Shown here: positions 62,620 through 64,000 of the stretch, in pieces | Position numbering within the stretch: the stretch's first letter is position 1 | How the letters are laid out: each line of letters begins with the position of its first letter | Assembly (NCBI GenBank): GCA_035634055.1 | Contig: DASQDR010000245.1 | Location: forward strand, 1 to 64,000 | Length of the DNA stretch: 64,000 nucleotides | Reading direction: 5' to 3' | DNA from: JAICTV01 sp035634055 | GTDB lineage: Bacteria > Planctomycetota > Phycisphaerae > Tepidisphaerales > Tepidisphaeraceae | The notes under the pieces: model-generated | Seen by the model: only the letters and a program-made list of their open reading frames with translations | The model's database searches: none | What the model was told of the DNA's origin: nothing | Made by a program: the position numbers and the translations under genes

Positions 62620-63452
62620 GAAAGCCACGACCCCGCGCCCGCCGCGCCCGTGGCCGCGCCCACCGCGGCGCGGGTCGCTGCCGCCGCGCCTGCGGCGCGA
62701 TCGGGCAGGAGGTCGCTCACCACGCGGTCGAGCTGCGCCGCCAGGTCGGCGTCGATCCGGCCGTGGGCGGTAAAGACGCGGCACCCGCCGATCGTGAGGC
62801 TCTCATCGTCCACCACGTGCGTATCGACCAGCGCGGGCCACTCCATCTTCAGCAGCGGCAGCGCCTTCATCAGCACCGCGCGCTGCGCCGGGTGGATCGC
62901 CACGCGGATCTCGGCACCGCGGCCGGTGAGCGACAGCGCGGCACGAAGGTTGGCCACCATCACCTGCGGGTCGATCTCGGCCTGACGCTTGGTGACGCGG
63001 CGGGCGATGGCGACCGCGAGCTCGACGACGTCGTCCAGCGCGTCGGCCTCCACTTTCTGCCGCGCGGCGCTGACCTCTTCGATCGCGAGCGACAGCGCCG
63101 CGACGACGGCCGTGAGTTCCTCGGCGTGCTGCTCGGCGGCCTGCTGGCGACCCTCGGCCAAGCCCAGCGCGAACCCCTCGGCATGCCCGGCGGCATGGCC
63201 GGCGGCGGCGCCCCTGCTGCGGGCGTCGGACTCGACCTCGGCCGCGCGGGCGGCCGCGTCGCTCTCCACGGCGGCCGCGCGCGCCAGCGCCTCGTCCCGC
63301 ACCTCCGCCGCGCGCGACTCGGCGCCGGCGACCAGCGCCTCCGCGTCGCGCTCGGCGCGCTCCTGCCGCGCGCGCGCCTCCGCCTCGATGTCGCGGAGCG
63401 ACAGGTGCACCACGCCCAGCGGCTGCGCGTCGGCGGCCTTCAACAAACCCAT
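62616..63452 (-). CDS. fliH: Flagellar assembly protein FliH
   Basis: 278 residues. A long Ala/Glu/Arg-rich coiled coil, the GxxxG-like stretch AAGHAAGHAEGFALGLAEG typical of FliH, then a C-terminal domain (VELAVAIARRVTKRQAEIDP; DESLTIGGCRVFTAHGRIDA) that binds FliI. An Ala-rich tail ends the protein. Three bases separate it from fliG. Confidence 0.92.
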   Translation of the reverse strand: MGLLKAADAQPLGVVHLSLRDIEAEARARQERAERDAEALVAGAESRAAEVRDEALARAAAVESDAAARAAEVESDARSRGAAAGHAAGHAEGFALGLAEGRQQAAEQHAEELTAVVAALSLAIEEVSAARQKVEADALDDVVELAVAIARRVTKRQAEIDPQVMVANLRAALSLTGRGAEIRVAIHPAQRAVLMKALPLLKMEWPALVDTHVVDDESLTIGGCRVFTAHGRIDADLAAQLDRVVSDLLPDRAAGAAAATRAAVGAATGAAGAGSWLS

Positions 63453-63455
63453 CGA

Positions 63456-64000
63456 CTAGATCCCTTCCCGAATTGGGCCCGGCGACAGCTCATCGGCGGG
63501 CGCCGGCCCGACGTCCGCCGGCGCGGATCGCGCCCGTCGCACCACGCCCCCGCGCCGGCTCGGTTGCGGCTCGGTCACGTGGATGTCGCCCGCGCGTTCC
63601 AGCCGGTTCACCACCTCGACGACGCGCTGCTGCGCCGCCTCGATCTCCCCGATCGAGACCGGCTCGACCGACTCGGTCTCGTGCTCCACCTGGCGCGCCT
63701 CGTCCGCCGGCAGGTTGCGCAGGACCTTGCGCTTCAGCCGCTCGCGCGCCGTTCGCAGCGACAGCGCGATCGTCTCCACGTCCAACTGGTCCAGCACCGC
63801 GCGCACGTCCTCGTCGCTGGCGTGCAGCAGGTCCTCGAAGATCGCCTGCACCCGGCGGATCTGATCGGCCAGGTGCGGGTTGTCCGCCTGCAACGTGTGC
63901 AGGATCTCGCGCTCCATGCGACGATCGGCGGAGTTGAGGATCTCGGCGACGGCGCTGACCCCGCCGGAGCGGACGGTGCGCCCCATGATGTGCCCCAGCC
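63456..64000 (-). CDS. fliG: Flagellar motor switch protein FliG, C-terminal part
   Basis: About 180 C-terminal residues; the N-terminus lies beyond the right edge and the frame is open there (the ATG at 63986 is internal). AEILNSADRRMEREILHTLQ, then FEDLLHASDEDVRAVLDQLD (EHPQ-like middle to C-domain region) and LRNLPADEARQVEHE plus GEIEAAQQRVVEVVNRLERAG match FliG. The usual final Gly-rich signal is replaced by a 40-residue Arg/Pro/Ala tail. It is the first flagellar gene visible in the leftward unit. Confidence 0.92.
   Translation of the reverse strand, partial: LGHIMGRTVRSGGVSAVAEILNSADRRMEREILHTLQADNPHLADQIRRVQAIFEDLLHASDEDVRAVLDQLDVETIALSLRTARERLKRKVLRNLPADEARQVEHETESVEPVSIGEIEAAQQRVVEVVNRLERAGDIHVTEPQPSRRGGVVRRARSAPADVGPAPADELSPGPIREGI

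Overview
The window is about 64 kb of GC-rich bacterial chromosome with almost no gene overlap between strands. It fits Planctomycetota, most likely Phycisphaerae (Tepidisphaera-like). Supporting traits are two secreted proteins with N-terminal LE-x-R-x-L type motifs (LERRLFL at 18867-23177, LEKRVLM at 42792-43886), a dockerin-ended metalloprotease, a PEP-CTERM beta-helix protein, an FLDG-type pseudopilin, a XylR-like AraC regulator and a complete flagellar export block. Taxonomy is inferred from these traits; no rRNA or tRNA gene was seen.

Layout. 1-3.8 kb: two UdgX-type uracil-DNA glycosylases, one fused to a DUF4130-type domain, plus their usual radical-SAM partner. 3.8-6.2 kb: a HldD-like epimerase, a 777-bp gap holding a strong candidate small RNA with a sigma-54-like promoter and an intrinsic terminator, and two small lipoproteins coupled to guaB. 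6.2-14.6 kb: guaB, an EEP phosphodiesterase, pseudopilin, XylR-type regulator, Gfo/Idh/MocA oxidoreductase, a small membrane protein and a LOG-family protein. 14.7-23.2 kb: a multi-pass membrane protein and two large exported proteins. 23.3-28.6 kb: housekeeping genes (nth, DUF4149-like, bcp, yqeY-like, rho, a PfkB kinase). 28.8-33.1 kb: the complete dTDP-L-rhamnose pathway (rfbC, rfbA, a VOC protein, rfbB, rfbD). 33.2-44.8 kb: ispH, DUF1015, an S1/P1-like nuclease, an AI-2E-type permease fused to an extra Rossmann-like domain, a stand-alone atpG, a SugE-type exporter, a cyclophilin and a BtpA-family protein. 45-49.4 kb: a lysine-catabolism-like locus (ALDH7 and saccharopine dehydrogenase) divergent from an unrecognised VOC-like protein. 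50.6-64 kb: flagellar genes read leftwards, fliG(partial)-fliH-fliI-fliJ-fliN-fliO-fliP-fliQ-fliR-flhB-flhA-flhF-flhG-fliA.

The most unusual layer is intergenic. At least seven families of long, near-perfect inverted repeats (about 70-205 bp) sit between genes, nearly always at a gene 3' end. Several families occur more than once. One family has 27-bp perfect terminal arms, shows a compensatory base-pair change between its two copies, and supplies the stop codon of the adjoining gene in both. Other points to check are a FlhB lacking the NPTH autocleavage motif, the sigma-54/sRNA unit, an orphan atpG, a Rho without its usual N-terminal domain, and a probably leaderless guaB.
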